Shown here piece by piece: positions 1-7,912 of a stretch of DNA of 64,000 bases (positions are counted from its first letter, which is position 1; every line of letters starts with the position of its first letter). Both the position numbers and the translations under genes were made by a program. Origin of the DNA: Streptomyces sp. NBC_01275 (GTDB lineage Bacteria > Actinomycetota > Actinomycetes > Streptomycetales > Streptomycetaceae); assembly GCF_026340655.1 (NCBI RefSeq), contig NZ_JAPEOZ010000001.1:3720001-3784000 (forward strand). Reading direction: 5' to 3'. The notes beneath the pieces were generated by a model that did no database searches, was not told the DNA's origin, and worked only from the letters and a program-made list of their open reading frames with translations.

Positions 1-124
1 GGGAGCCCTCCTCGTCGTGGTCGAGAAGGAGCACCACCGCGCGGTCGAAGTTCGGGTCCGCCAGGGCGGGCGTTGCCACGAGCAGCCGCCCTGTGAGCGA
101 GGACACCTCGGTCATGCCAGACAT
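1..124 (-). CDS. YqgE/AlgH family protein (UPF0301), N-terminal part only
   Basis: The gene runs off the left edge of the window. The visible N-terminus reads MSGMTEVSSLTGRLLVATPA and continues with a segment containing FDRAVVLLLDHDEEGS, which is the opening of the YqgE/AlgH (DUF179, UPF0301) family. The start may be the ATG ending at 124 or the second ATG ending at 115 (MTEVSS), which I think is the more usual family start. The biochemical function of the family is not settled. It is divergent from murA, with about 280 bases between the two starts that must hold both promoters. Only about 40 codons are visible, so completeness cannot be judged. Confidence 0.8.
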   Translation of the reverse strand, partial: MSGMTEVSSLTGRLLVATPALADPNFDRAVVLLLDHDEEGS

Positions 125-401
125 GATCCCCTACTTCCCGGGAAGTGGGGAGTCAATCGAGGCACGGGGGCGAGGGGCAGGTCGGGCGCACGGATGCGGT
201 CCGGGCGCACGAACGCCCCGACGGCCGCACGGTGACCCCATGTGCCCGCTGTGGAACGGTTCGTGTTGTGACACAGCTATGACGTCCCTGGGCGGTCCCT
301 GGGCTTACGGGAGAGGGGTCGTCGGCGATTACTCTGTCTCCTCTGGCCCTGCTGTCTCCTCGGCCCTAGCCCCAGTCCACCACCCATGGAACGCGAGATA
401 C

Positions 402-1748
402 ATGACCGTCAACGGCTCTGACGACGTACTGCTTGTCCACGGCGGAACCCCGCTCGAGGGCGAGATCCGTGTCCGCGGCGCGAAGAACCTCGTGCCCAAG
501 GCCATGGTGGCCGCTCTGCTGGGCAGTGAGCCGAGTCGACTGCGCAACGTTCCGGACATCCGTGACGTGCGGGTCGTACGCGGACTGCTGCAACTGCACG
601 GGGTGACGGTCCGTCCGGGTGAGGAGCCGGGCGAGCTGGTGCTCGACCCGACGTACGTCGAGAGCGCGAACGTCGCGGACATCGATGCCCACGCGGGGTC
701 GAGCCGTATCCCGATCCTCCTCTGCGGTCCGCTGCTGCACCGGCTGGGGCACGCCTTCATCCCCGGCCTCGGCGGCTGCGACATCGGCGGCCGGCCCATC
801 GACTTCCACTTCGAGGTGCTGCGGCAGTTCGGCGCGAAGATCGAGAAGCGGGCCGACGGGCAGTACCTGGAGGCCCCGCAGCGGCTGCGCGGCACGAAGA
901 TCCGGCTGCCGTACCCGTCCGTCGGCGCGACCGAGCAGGTGCTGCTGACGGCGGTCCTCGCCGAGGGCACCACCGAGCTGTCGAACGCGGCGGTGGAGCC
1001 CGAGATCGAGGATCTCATCTGCGTGCTGCAGAAGATGGGCGCCATCATCGCGATGGACACCGACCGCACGATCCGCATCACCGGTGTGGACAAGCTCGGC
1101 GGCTACAACCACGGCGCCCTCTCCGACCGCCTGGAGGCCGCCTCCTGGGCGAGCGCGGCGCTGGCGACCGAGGGCGACATCTACGTCCGCGGCGCCCAGC
1201 AGCGCTCGATGATGACGTTCCTGAACACGTACCGGAAGGTGGGCGGCGCCTTCGAGATCGACGACGAGGGCATCCGCTTCTGGCACCCCGGCGGCCAGTT
1301 GAAGTCGATCGCGCTGGAGACGGACGTACACCCCGGTTTCCAGACGGACTGGCAGCAGCCGCTGGTCGTCGCCCTCACGCAGGCCACGGGGCTGTCCATC
1401 GTCCACGAGACGGTCTACGAGTCCCGCCTGGGCTTCACCTCGGCCCTGAACCAGATGGGCGCCCACATCCAGCTGTACCGCGAGTGCCTGGGCGGCTCCG
1501 ACTGCCGCTTCGGCCAGCGCAACTTCCTGCACTCCGCGGTCGTGTCCGGCCCCACCAAGCTCCAGGGCGCCGACCTGGTCATCCCCGACCTCCGCGGCGG
1601 CTTCTCCTACCTGATCGCCGCCCTCGCGGCCCAGGGCACCTCCCGCGTCCACGGCATCGACCTGATCAACCGCGGCTACGAGAACTTCATGGAGAAGCTC
1701 GTCGAGCTCGGCGCGAAGGTCGAACTGCCGGGCAAGGCGCTCGGCTAG
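402..1748 (+). CDS. murA: UDP-N-acetylglucosamine 1-carboxyvinyltransferase MurA
   Basis: This cytoplasmic enzyme transfers enolpyruvate from phosphoenolpyruvate to UDP-GlcNAc, the first committed step of peptidoglycan synthesis. The 448-residue protein begins MTVNGSDDVLLVHGG. An upstream in-frame extension exists, but the family start and length favour the ATG at 402. GAKNLVPK near residue 28 carries the conserved Lys. GLGGCDIGGRPIDFH places the PEP-binding catalytic Cys at about residue 126, so the enzyme is of the cysteine type that fosfomycin normally inhibits. Length is slightly above the usual ~420 residues. The 3' end lies in a 50-bp tandem duplication. A long perfect hairpin follows and separates it from the convergent hupA. 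Confidence 0.96.
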   Translation: MTVNGSDDVLLVHGGTPLEGEIRVRGAKNLVPKAMVAALLGSEPSRLRNVPDIRDVRVVRGLLQLHGVTVRPGEEPGELVLDPTYVESANVADIDAHAGSSRIPILLCGPLLHRLGHAFIPGLGGCDIGGRPIDFHFEVLRQFGAKIEKRADGQYLEAPQRLRGTKIRLPYPSVGATEQVLLTAVLAEGTTELSNAAVEPEIEDLICVLQKMGAIIAMDTDRTIRITGVDKLGGYNHGALSDRLEAASWASAALATEGDIYVRGAQQRSMMTFLNTYRKVGGAFEIDDEGIRFWHPGGQLKSIALETDVHPGFQTDWQQPLVVALTQATGLSIVHETVYESRLGFTSALNQMGAHIQLYRECLGGSDCRFGQRNFLHSAVVSGPTKLQGADLVIPDLRGGFSYLIAALAAQGTSRVHGIDLINRGYENFMEKLVELGAKVELPGKALG

Positions 1749-1803
1749 CAGCGGAGCTCGGCGCGAAGGTCGAACTGCCGGGCAAGGCGCTCGGCCGGCA
1801 GCG
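1704..1803. repeat. 50-bp tandem duplication across the murA stop codon
   Basis: Units 1704-1753 and 1754-1803 are identical except for two bases. Those two bases turn the murA stop TAG (1746-1748) into CGG in the second copy. The first 42 bp of each unit are identical. Unit length is not a multiple of three, so the second copy is not an in-frame extension of MurA. Confidence 0.95.
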
Positions 1804-1870
1804 TCCGCGTCGCCCCGGCCCGGGCGAGCACCGGCTGGGGCTGACGGCCGGCTCGCAGCGCGTACGCCGA

Positions 1871-1904
1871 TGGGGCGGCCACCCGAGTCCGGGTGGCCGC
1901 CCCA
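1871..1904. terminator. Bidirectional hairpin terminator between murA and hupA
   Basis: A perfect 14-bp stem (TGGGGCGGCCACCC with its complement) encloses the 6-nt loop GAGTCC. It sits between the convergent murA and hupA genes. There is no strong U-run on either side, which is common for Streptomyces terminators. Confidence 0.75.
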
Positions 1905-1963
1905 TGGGCGTTACAGCTGGCGTTACAGCGCCTCGTACGCGTCCCGCGGCGTACCGCTGAGAC

Positions 1964-2245
1964 TTACTTGCCCTTGGCGGCTTCCTTGAGCTTGGAGCCC
2001 GCGGAGACCTTCACGCTGTAGCCGGCGGGGATCTGGATCGGGTCGCCGGTCTGCGGGTTGCGCGCGGTGCGAGCGGCACGGTGGGTGCGCTCGAAGGTCA
2101 GGAAGCCGGGGATGGTGACCTTCTCGTCGCCCTTGGAGACGATGTCGCCGACGACCTCGGCGAACGCGGCCAGCACGGCGTCGGCGTCCTTGCGGGTCAC
2201 CTCGGCGCGGTCGGCCAGCGCGGCCACCAGCTCACTGCGGTTCAT
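1964..2245 (-). CDS. hupA: HU-family DNA-binding protein
   Basis: This 93-residue nucleoid-associated protein is the short HU form, with no Lys/Ala-rich C-terminal tail as in HupS. It starts MNRSELVAALADRAEVTRKD and contains the family motif GFLTFERTHRAARTARNPQTG, in which the GF and the RNPQTG beta-arm residues contact DNA. The ATG at 2245 is preceded by GGGAG at suitable spacing. HU dimers bend and compact DNA. The gene is monocistronic, convergent with murA, and followed on its strand by a 12-bp direct repeat (GGCGTTACAG core at 1907-1918 and 1919-1930) and the shared hairpin. Confidence 0.95.
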   Translation of the reverse strand: MNRSELVAALADRAEVTRKDADAVLAAFAEVVGDIVSKGDEKVTIPGFLTFERTHRAARTARNPQTGDPIQIPAGYSVKVSAGSKLKEAAKGK

Positions 2246-2601
2246 GTTGTTACTCCCGTGTTCTTCTTGCCGTTGAGGCGTGCCACGCGGCGGAGCCGCA
2301 TAGTGGGCACAGCGAAGTCGATGCTGCCAGGGGCCTCGGACAGTCCCCGGACCCGGGTCCGTCGTCAGACCACTCGCGCCCAGAGACGCATCCTGCCCCT
2401 ACCTGCGGCGGGAAAGCCAATCCGGCACCCGCAGGAGTCGTGAGAACACCCGTGGGGGTCACACGAACAGAGGGGCCCGAGCCCGGCCGCCACGATAGAG
2501 GGCCGTCAAGGGCCCCGTGTCCCGCGACGCGCCGGGACGGAACCGACCGTGGCAATCGTCACAGCGCCCGCACGACGGCCGGATTCCCGCACTCCCCGAG
2601 C
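2246..2601. other. Intergenic region: hupA promoter side and malic enzyme 3' flank
   Basis: About 356 bases without a supported gene. It should hold the hupA promoter and the end of the malic enzyme transcript. I see a 14-bp perfect palindrome CGGACCCGGGTCCG at 2348-2361, a short GC hairpin at 2289-2300 and a weak GTCCCG/CGGGAC inverted repeat near 2518-2537. I could not pick a convincing -10/-35 pair. Open frames crossing it are antisense shadows. Confidence 0.5.
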
Positions 2602-4020
2602 CTACGAGGCCTGCGCGCCCGCCGCCTTCGCGGCCTCGCGCACCGCGCCGGCCACCGCGCCGGCGACCTTGTCGTTGAAGACGCTCGGGATGATGTAGTT
2701 CGGGTTCAGCTCGTCGCCGGTCACCACGTCCGCGAGGGCCTTCGCGGCAGCGAGCATCATGCCCGTGTCGACCGTGCGGGACTGCGCGTCCAGCAGGCCG
2801 CGGAAGACACCCGGGAAGACCAGCACGTTGTTGATCTGGTTCGGGAAGTCGGAGCGGCCGGTGGCCACGACCGCCGCCGTCTGGCGGGCGATCGCCGGGT
2901 CCACCTCGGGGTCCGGGTTCGCGAGCGCGAACACGATCGCACCCTCGGCCATGGCGGCCACGTCGTCGCCGTCCAGGACGTTCGGGGCGGAGACGCCGAT
3001 GAAGACGTCCGCGCCGCGCACGGCCTCCTTCAGGGTGCCGGTGAGGCCCTCGTGGTTGGTGTTGTCGGCGATCCAGCGCAGCGGCGAGTCGGGCGCCGCG
3101 TCGACCAGGTCCTCGCGGCCGGCGTGCACGACCCCGTGGATGTCGGCGACGACGGCGCTCTTCACGCCTGCCGCGAGCAGCAGCTTGAGGATGGCCGTGC
3201 CGGCCGCGCCCGCGCCGGACATGACGACGCGGATGTTCTCGATCGCCTTGCCGGTGACGCGCAGGGCGTTGGTCAGGGCGGCGAGGACGACGATCGCGGT
3301 GCCGTGCTGGTCGTCGTGGAAGACGGGGATGTCGAGGGCCTCGCGCAGCCGGGCCTCGATCTCGAAGCAGCGCGGGGCGGAGATGTCCTCGAGGTTGATG
3401 CCGGCGAAGCCGGGGGCGATGGCCTTGACGATCTCGACGATCGCGTCGGGGTCCTGGGTGTCCAGGCAGATCGGCCAGGCGTCGATGCCGGCGAAGCGCT
3501 TGAAGAGGGCCGCCTTGCCCTCCATGACCGGCAGGGCGGCCATCGGGCCGATGTTGCCCAGGCCCAGCACGGCGGAGCCGTCCGTCACGACCGCAACGGA
3601 GTTGCGCTTGATGGTGAGGCGGCGGGCGTCCTCGGGGTTCTCGGCGATCGCCATGCAGACGCGGGCCACACCCGGCGTGTAGATCATCGAGAGATCGTCA
3701 CGGTTGCGGATGGGGTGCTTGGACTGCATCTCGATCTTGCCGCCGAGGTGCATCAGGAACGTACGGTCGGAGACCTTGCCGAGGGTGACGCCCTCGATGC
3801 CGCGCAGCTGCTCGACGATCTCGTCGGCGTGGGCGGTGGAGGTGGCCGCGATGGTGACGTCGATGCGGAGCTTCTCGTGCCCGGACGCGGTGACGTCGAG
3901 GCCGGTCACCGAGCCTCCGTGGGACTCCACGGCCGTGGTGATCTGGGAGACCGCCGTTCCGCTGGCGGGCACCTCCAGACGGACCGTGATCGAGTAGGAG
4001 ACGCTGGGCGCCGTTGCCAT
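2602..4020 (-). CDS. NAD-type malic enzyme with N-terminal ACT domain
   Basis: Oxidative decarboxylation of malate to pyruvate, linking the TCA cycle to pyruvate. The ~472-residue protein has an ACT-like domain at about residues 5-85 (SYSITVRLEVP, SHGGSVTGLDV), a candidate allosteric ligand site. The malic enzyme domains follow, with YTPGVARVC, NSVAVVTDGSAVLGLGNIGP and the metal-binding segment FHDDQHGTAIV. SGAGAAGTAI is the Rossmann dinucleotide motif. The ATG at 4020 is chosen because AGGAAG lies about 7 nt upstream; a GTG at 4038 is an alternative. The coenzyme (NAD or NADP) is inferred from family resemblance only. Its leader contains a structured RNA with a terminator about 160 nt upstream of the start. 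Confidence 0.92.
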   Translation of the reverse strand: MATAPSVSYSITVRLEVPASGTAVSQITTAVESHGGSVTGLDVTASGHEKLRIDVTIAATSTAHADEIVEQLRGIEGVTLGKVSDRTFLMHLGGKIEMQSKHPIRNRDDLSMIYTPGVARVCMAIAENPEDARRLTIKRNSVAVVTDGSAVLGLGNIGPMAALPVMEGKAALFKRFAGIDAWPICLDTQDPDAIVEIVKAIAPGFAGINLEDISAPRCFEIEARLREALDIPVFHDDQHGTAIVVLAALTNALRVTGKAIENIRVVMSGAGAAGTAILKLLLAAGVKSAVVADIHGVVHAGREDLVDAAPDSPLRWIADNTNHEGLTGTLKEAVRGADVFIGVSAPNVLDGDDVAAMAEGAIVFALANPDPEVDPAIARQTAAVVATGRSDFPNQINNVLVFPGVFRGLLDAQSRTVDTGMMLAAAKALADVVTGDELNPNYIIPSVFNDKVAGAVAGAVREAAKAAGAQAS

Positions 4021-4181
4021 GGCCGACTTCCTCTGCACTGCTGGGTCGCGGGATTGCCGTCCGATCGTCGCACCTACCCTCGAGTACGCGGTAGCCGCCC
4101 CGGATTGCGGACGTTTTGTTCACGGGGAGAAACAACTCCGGAAAACAACTTCCACCATACGAGAGTTGATCGAGCAACGAA

Positions 4182-4214
4182 AGAGGCCCACATCACAGGG
4201 TGATGTGGGCCTCT
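4182..4214 (-). terminator. Rho-independent terminator after the structured RNA/helR
   Basis: A perfect 15-bp stem (AGAGGCCCACATCAC on the plus strand with its complement) has a 3-nt loop. On the minus strand it is followed by TCGTTG and the stem ends in UCUUU. It ends the helR and/or structured RNA transcript ahead of the malic enzyme start at 4020. Confidence 0.8.
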
Positions 4215-4316
4215 CTCACGTCATGACACCGACCCGCCATGCTCGCCTCGCGGCAAGTGGTCGCTCGTAGCGACGAAGGTTGGGCCCGGGGGCTTGGATC
4301 GAGCCGGTGTCACGAC
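4182..4316 (-). ncRNA. Candidate structured RNA (sRNA or leader element) upstream of the malic enzyme gene
   Basis: Read on the minus strand, 4316-4300 pairs with 4236-4220 in an unbroken 17-bp closing helix. Fourteen pairs are Watson-Crick. Three (4313/4223, 4304/4232, 4302/4234) are G-U only on the minus strand and would be A-C mismatches on the plus strand, which fixes the coding strand. Inside are a hairpin GTCGCT-ACG-AGCGAC and GCC-GCGA-GGC with a GNRA tetraloop. Five nt after the closing helix comes a 15-bp terminator stem. A TAGCCT hexamer lies just upstream (about 4327-4322) as a possible -10. It could be a free sRNA, or an aptamer plus terminator controlling the malic enzyme gene 160 nt downstream. 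I do not recognise a named riboswitch class. It may already be catalogued as a Streptomyces sRNA. Confidence 0.6.
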
Positions 4317-4389
4317 CAGGCTAACAAACGGATGGCCGAACGCCATTCCCGTCCGGGGACTTCACAGGAAACAGCCCCACTCGCGGTCC

Positions 4390-4436
4390 CCCGCCCAGTC
4401 CCCGCTCAGTCCCGCTCGGTCCCCGCTCAGTCCCGC
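4390..4436 (-). repeat. 21-bp tandem repeat containing the helR stop codon
   Basis: On the minus strand, 4436-4416 and 4415-4395 are two 21-bp units differing at two bases, each built from two ~10-bp GCGGGACTGA-like halves. A partial third unit follows. The helR stop TGA (4429-4427) is in the first unit and is copied in the second. Confidence 0.8.
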
Positions 4437-7021
4437 AGAAGGTCCGGCACCCCGTCCGCGTCCGGCACGTCCCGCTCCGCCGAGACGACCGTGAGCTGCT
4501 GCGTGGCCCGGGTCAGGGCGACGTACAGCACCCGCAGGCCGGCCGGGCTCTCGTCGGCGATCTCCGCCGGGGAGACGACCACCGTGGCGTCGTACTCCAG
4601 GCCCTTGGCCTCCAGGCTGCCGAGGGCCACCACGCGGTCGCCCAGGCCGCTGAGCCAGCGGCGGGCCTCCTCTCGGCGGTTCATGGCGACCACGACGCCG
4701 ACGGTGCCGTCGACCCGCTCGAGCAGCCGCTCGGCCTCCGCCCGGACGGTCGCGCCCAGGGACCCCGTCAGGGCGGCGCCGCGTCCGTGGTTCGTCGCCG
4801 CGCTGTGTCCATGGTTCGTCGCCACGCTGTGTCCATGGTTCGTCGCCACGCTGTGTCCATTGTTCGTTGCCACGCTGTGTCCATTGTTCGTTGCCACGAA
4901 ACGGGGCACGACGCCCGTCGAACGGACCGCCGACGGGGACACGGCGCCGGGCATGGCCAACGCCAGCACCTTCGCCGCCAGCTCGGCGATCTCGGCCGGG
5001 TTGCGGTAGTTCACGGTCAGCTCGAAGCGGCGGCGCGGGCGGCTGCCCAGGGCCTCGTCACGGGCCTCGGCGGCCTCGTCCGGGTCGGACCAGGAGGACT
5101 GGGCCGGGTCGCCGACGACCGTCCAGGTGGCGTGCCGGCCGCGGCGGCCGACCATGCGCCACTGCATCGGCGTGAGGTCCTGGGCCTCGTCGACGATGAC
5201 GTGCGCGTACTCGACGCGCTCCTGGGCGAGCCGCTCGGCGCGCTCGCGCTGCGTCTCCTCGCGCGTCGGCATCAGCTCCTCCAGACCGGTGAGCTGGTCG
5301 AGCGGGTCCAGCTCGCGTCTCTTTCGGGGGCGGACCGGGACGCCGAGGATCGCCTGGAGCTCGTCGAGCATGGCGATGTCGTGCACGGACAGCCCGTCCC
5401 GCTTCAGGGAACGGGCGACCTTGCGGACCTCGCCGGGGTTGAGGATCCGCCGGGCCCAGCGCCCGAGCCGCCGTTCGTCGGCCATCGCCGCGAGGACGGA
5501 CCTCGGCGTCAGCTCCGGCCACCAGGCGTCGAGGAACGCCAGGAAGGAGTCCTCGCTCGTCACGTCCTCGTCGAAGGAGGAGCGCAGCTCGGCGGCGAGC
5601 TCGGGGTCGGTGTGCCGGCCGGCCGCGCCCGACTGCTCCCACAGGGCGTCCAGGAGGAGCTTGCGGGCACGGGGGCGCAGCAGGTTGACGGGGGCGGTGC
5701 CGCTGAGGGCGTTGTTCCGGATCCGCTCCAGCGCCGGCGCCTCCAGCTCCAGCCGCCGCCCGAAGACGACCACGCGGAGCCGGTTGGACGTACCGGTACC
5801 CGCACCGGTACCGCCATGGAGGTCGGTGTCGCCGTCGGCGTCGGTGTCCTCGTCGCCGAAGGCGAGCTGCCCGCCGGCCAGCGCGCCACGGGAACCGTTC
5901 GCACCACGAGCCCCCTCCGGGCCACGCGAACCGTCCGCTCCACGGGACGGCCCGTTCGCACCGCCCCCGGACCCCGCCTCCAAGGCCCCCCGCGCCGCCT
6001 TCCGCAGCACCTTCAGCATCCGGTACGACCCCTTCGCCCGGGCCACCGCCGGGGAGTCGTACAGGGTGGCCTCCGCGCCGTCGACGAGGGAGCCGATGGC
6101 GCGGATGGCGACCTGGCCCTCCTCGCCGAGGGAGGGCAGCACGCCCTCGGTGTACGCCACCAGCAGCGGGGTCGGCGAGACGATGAGGATGCCGCCCGCG
6201 TACCGCCGCCGGTCCTGGTAGAGGAGGTAGGCGGCCCGGTGCAGCGCGACGGCGGTCTTGCCCGTTCCCGGCCCGCCCTCGACGTACGTCACGGAGGCGG
6301 CGGGGGCGCGGATGACCAGGTCCTGCTCGGCCTGGATGGAGGCGACGATGTCGCGCATGGTGTGGCTGCGGGCCTGGCCGAGGGCGGCCATCAGGGCGCC
6401 GTCGCCGATGACGGGCAGTTCGGCCCCGCCGAGGAACGCGGTCAGCTCGGGACGCATCAGGTCGTCCTCGACGCCGAGGACGCGCCGCCCCTTGGAGCGG
6501 ATGACCCTACGACGGACCACGCGCCCCGGGTCGACGGGGGTCGAGCGGTAGAAGGGCGCCGCGGCCGGGGCCCGCCAGTCGATGACCAGCGGGGCGTACT
6601 CCTGGTCGAGGACGCCGATGCGGCCGATGTGGAGGGTCTCGGCGATGTCGGCGGTGCCGTCCTCGCGCACCGCGCCCTCGGCGGGCTCCACGGCGGTGTA
6701 GGCGCCGTCGGGCCCCTTCTTGCCGTCCCTGCCGAGGAGGAGGTCGATCCGCCCGAACAGGAAGTCCTCGAACTCGTTGTTGAGGCGGTTGAGGTGGACG
6801 CCGGCCCGGAAGACCTGTGCGTCCCGCTCGGCGAGCGCCCCGGGTGTGCCGACCTGGCCGCGCTTGGCCGCGTCGTTCATGAGGAACTCGGCCTCGTGGA
6901 TCTTCTCCTCGAGGCGCTGGTACACCCGGTCGAGGTGTTCCTGTTCGACGCTGATCTCTCGTTCCCGGACCGAGTCCGGCGCGGCGTCGACCGCGGATTC
7001 CTGCTGAGCCTGTGCGGCCAC
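4427..7021 (-). CDS. helR: HelD/HelR-type RNA polymerase recycling motor ATPase (UvrD-like)
   Basis: A superfamily 1 helicase-fold ATPase of the HelD class. These proteins remove RNA polymerase from DNA, and the actinobacterial HelR type is linked to rifamycin tolerance. Of 864 residues, 20-100 form the N-terminal coiled-coil arm of HelD proteins. GGPGTGKT at 249-256 is Walker A. Later come IVDEAQDLTPMQW (Walker B), GDPAQSSW, NYRNPAEIAELA and YVALTRATQQL (motif VI). A Gly/Arg-rich low-complexity insert lies at about 345-410. At about 707-747 five tandem octapeptides of type HSVATN(N/H)G are encoded by a 24-bp minisatellite. I saw no rifamycin-associated element upstream. The identification as HelR rather than another HelD paralogue is by resemblance and neighbourhood. 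Confidence 0.82.
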   Translation of the reverse strand: MAAQAQQESAVDAAPDSVREREISVEQEHLDRVYQRLEEKIHEAEFLMNDAAKRGQVGTPGALAERDAQVFRAGVHLNRLNNEFEDFLFGRIDLLLGRDGKKGPDGAYTAVEPAEGAVREDGTADIAETLHIGRIGVLDQEYAPLVIDWRAPAAAPFYRSTPVDPGRVVRRRVIRSKGRRVLGVEDDLMRPELTAFLGGAELPVIGDGALMAALGQARSHTMRDIVASIQAEQDLVIRAPAASVTYVEGGPGTGKTAVALHRAAYLLYQDRRRYAGGILIVSPTPLLVAYTEGVLPSLGEEGQVAIRAIGSLVDGAEATLYDSPAVARAKGSYRMLKVLRKAARGALEAGSGGGANGPSRGADGSRGPEGARGANGSRGALAGGQLAFGDEDTDADGDTDLHGGTGAGTGTSNRLRVVVFGRRLELEAPALERIRNNALSGTAPVNLLRPRARKLLLDALWEQSGAAGRHTDPELAAELRSSFDEDVTSEDSFLAFLDAWWPELTPRSVLAAMADERRLGRWARRILNPGEVRKVARSLKRDGLSVHDIAMLDELQAILGVPVRPRKRRELDPLDQLTGLEELMPTREETQRERAERLAQERVEYAHVIVDEAQDLTPMQWRMVGRRGRHATWTVVGDPAQSSWSDPDEAAEARDEALGSRPRRRFELTVNYRNPAEIAELAAKVLALAMPGAVSPSAVRSTGVVPRFVATNNGHSVATNNGHSVATNHGHSVATNHGHSAATNHGRGAALTGSLGATVRAEAERLLERVDGTVGVVVAMNRREEARRWLSGLGDRVVALGSLEAKGLEYDATVVVSPAEIADESPAGLRVLYVALTRATQQLTVVSAERDVPDADGVPDLLRD
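4783..4902 (-). repeat. In-frame 24-bp minisatellite, five copies, inside helR
   Basis: Units start at 4783, 4807, 4831, 4855 and 4879. Copies 2 and 3 are identical and copies 4-5 carry a few substitutions. They encode tandem HSVATN(N/H)G octapeptides between helicase motif IV and the C-terminal motifs. Confidence 0.95.
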
Positions 7022-7081
7022 CGGGCCCCCTTCTGACGTGCTGGGCAGCCGTCAACCGTACGCGAAGGGGACCCGTTGAAG

Positions 7082-7912
7082 CTACGCGTCGACCTGGACG
7101 AGCTTCTTGCCGTCGAAGGTCATCACTTCGAAGTGGTCGATCTCGTTCGGGCTGAAGGCCGCGCCGCCCTCGACGTAGAGCGGGTTCTTGGCCTGCTCGG
7201 TCTTGGCGTCGGCGATGCCGTAGCCCCACTTCGGGACCGACCAGGAGGAGACGGTCTCGCGCTCGCCGTTCTTGCCGACGGCGATGAGCGAGCACTTCTC
7301 CGGGCCGGTGACGTTCTTCAGTTCGACGACGGCCTGGGTGCCCCACGCCTTCTCGGCCATGGCGACGGTCGCCGTGACCTTGGTCGAGGCGTCCGTCTGG
7401 GTGATCTTGTCGGACAGCGTGTTGAAGGTGGCCTGGGCGGGGTTGGTGGCGCTGGCGACGGGCTGCTTGGTCCCGCCGTCGTCACCGCCGGTCACGGCCA
7501 TCACACCCACCGGACCGCCGACGATGAGCGCGACCGCGGCGGCCAGCATGAAGAAGGAGCGGCGGCGTTTGAGGGCGCGACGCTCGGACACCTCGTCGAC
7601 CAGCCGTTCCGCGAGGCGCGGGCTGGGGCGGGCGGACAGCGACTCCCCGATGGCCGGCGTCCCGGTGCCCGGCAGGTCCGCGAGGGCGGCCAGCATCGGC
7701 TCCATCCCGGCGAGCTCGTCGAGCTGCTGGGCGCACCACTCGCAGCCGGCGAGGTGCATCTCGAAAGCGGTTGCTTCGGCGTCGTCGAGAATCCCGAGGG
7801 CGTAGGCGCCCACGGTCTCGTGCTCACTCGGGCTCGGAGATCCCTGCATAGATCCCTGCATGGGGCCAGACATACCCGAACCACCTGATCCGAATCCCCC
7901 GTAAACGCTCAT
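7082..7912 (-). CDS. rsuA: Anti-sigma factor (zinc-finger ZAS type), partner of SigU
   Basis: A predicted single-pass membrane anti-sigma factor. The Gly/Ser/Met-rich N-terminus precedes the zinc-binding anti-sigma domain with HLAGCEWC (HxxxCxxC) at about residues 54-61. A membrane segment (FFMLAAAVALIVGGPVGVMA) lies at about 118-140, and a ~130-residue extracytoplasmic domain follows. It lies directly downstream of the ECF sigma gene: GTG (7915) and ATG (7912) both overlap the sigma stop, indicating translational coupling. The pair resembles S. coelicolor sigU/rsuA in sequence type and position. ZAS proteins hold the sigma factor at the membrane until a signal releases it. Confidence 0.85.
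   Translation of the reverse strand: MSVYGGFGSGGSGMSGPMQGSMQGSPSPSEHETVGAYALGILDDAEATAFEMHLAGCEWCAQQLDELAGMEPMLAALADLPGTGTPAIGESLSARPSPRLAERLVDEVSERRALKRRRSFFMLAAAVALIVGGPVGVMAVTGGDDGGTKQPVASATNPAQATFNTLSDKITQTDASTKVTATVAMAEKAWGTQAVVELKNVTGPEKCSLIAVGKNGERETVSSWSVPKWGYGIADAKTEQAKNPLYVEGGAAFSPNEIDHFEVMTFDGKKLVQVDA

Noticed and set aside
2348..2361. Palindrome CGGACCCGGGTCCG as an operator
   Set aside because: A 14-bp GC palindrome is not unusual at this base composition, and there is no second copy or clear promoter context.
2440..4203. Long plus-strand open frame of ~587 codons opposite the malic enzyme gene
   Set aside because: It is the high-GC antisense shadow. The encoded sequence is Asp/Val/Gly/Arg-rich with no domain, while the minus-strand frame is a clear malic enzyme with conserved motifs and a ribosome site.
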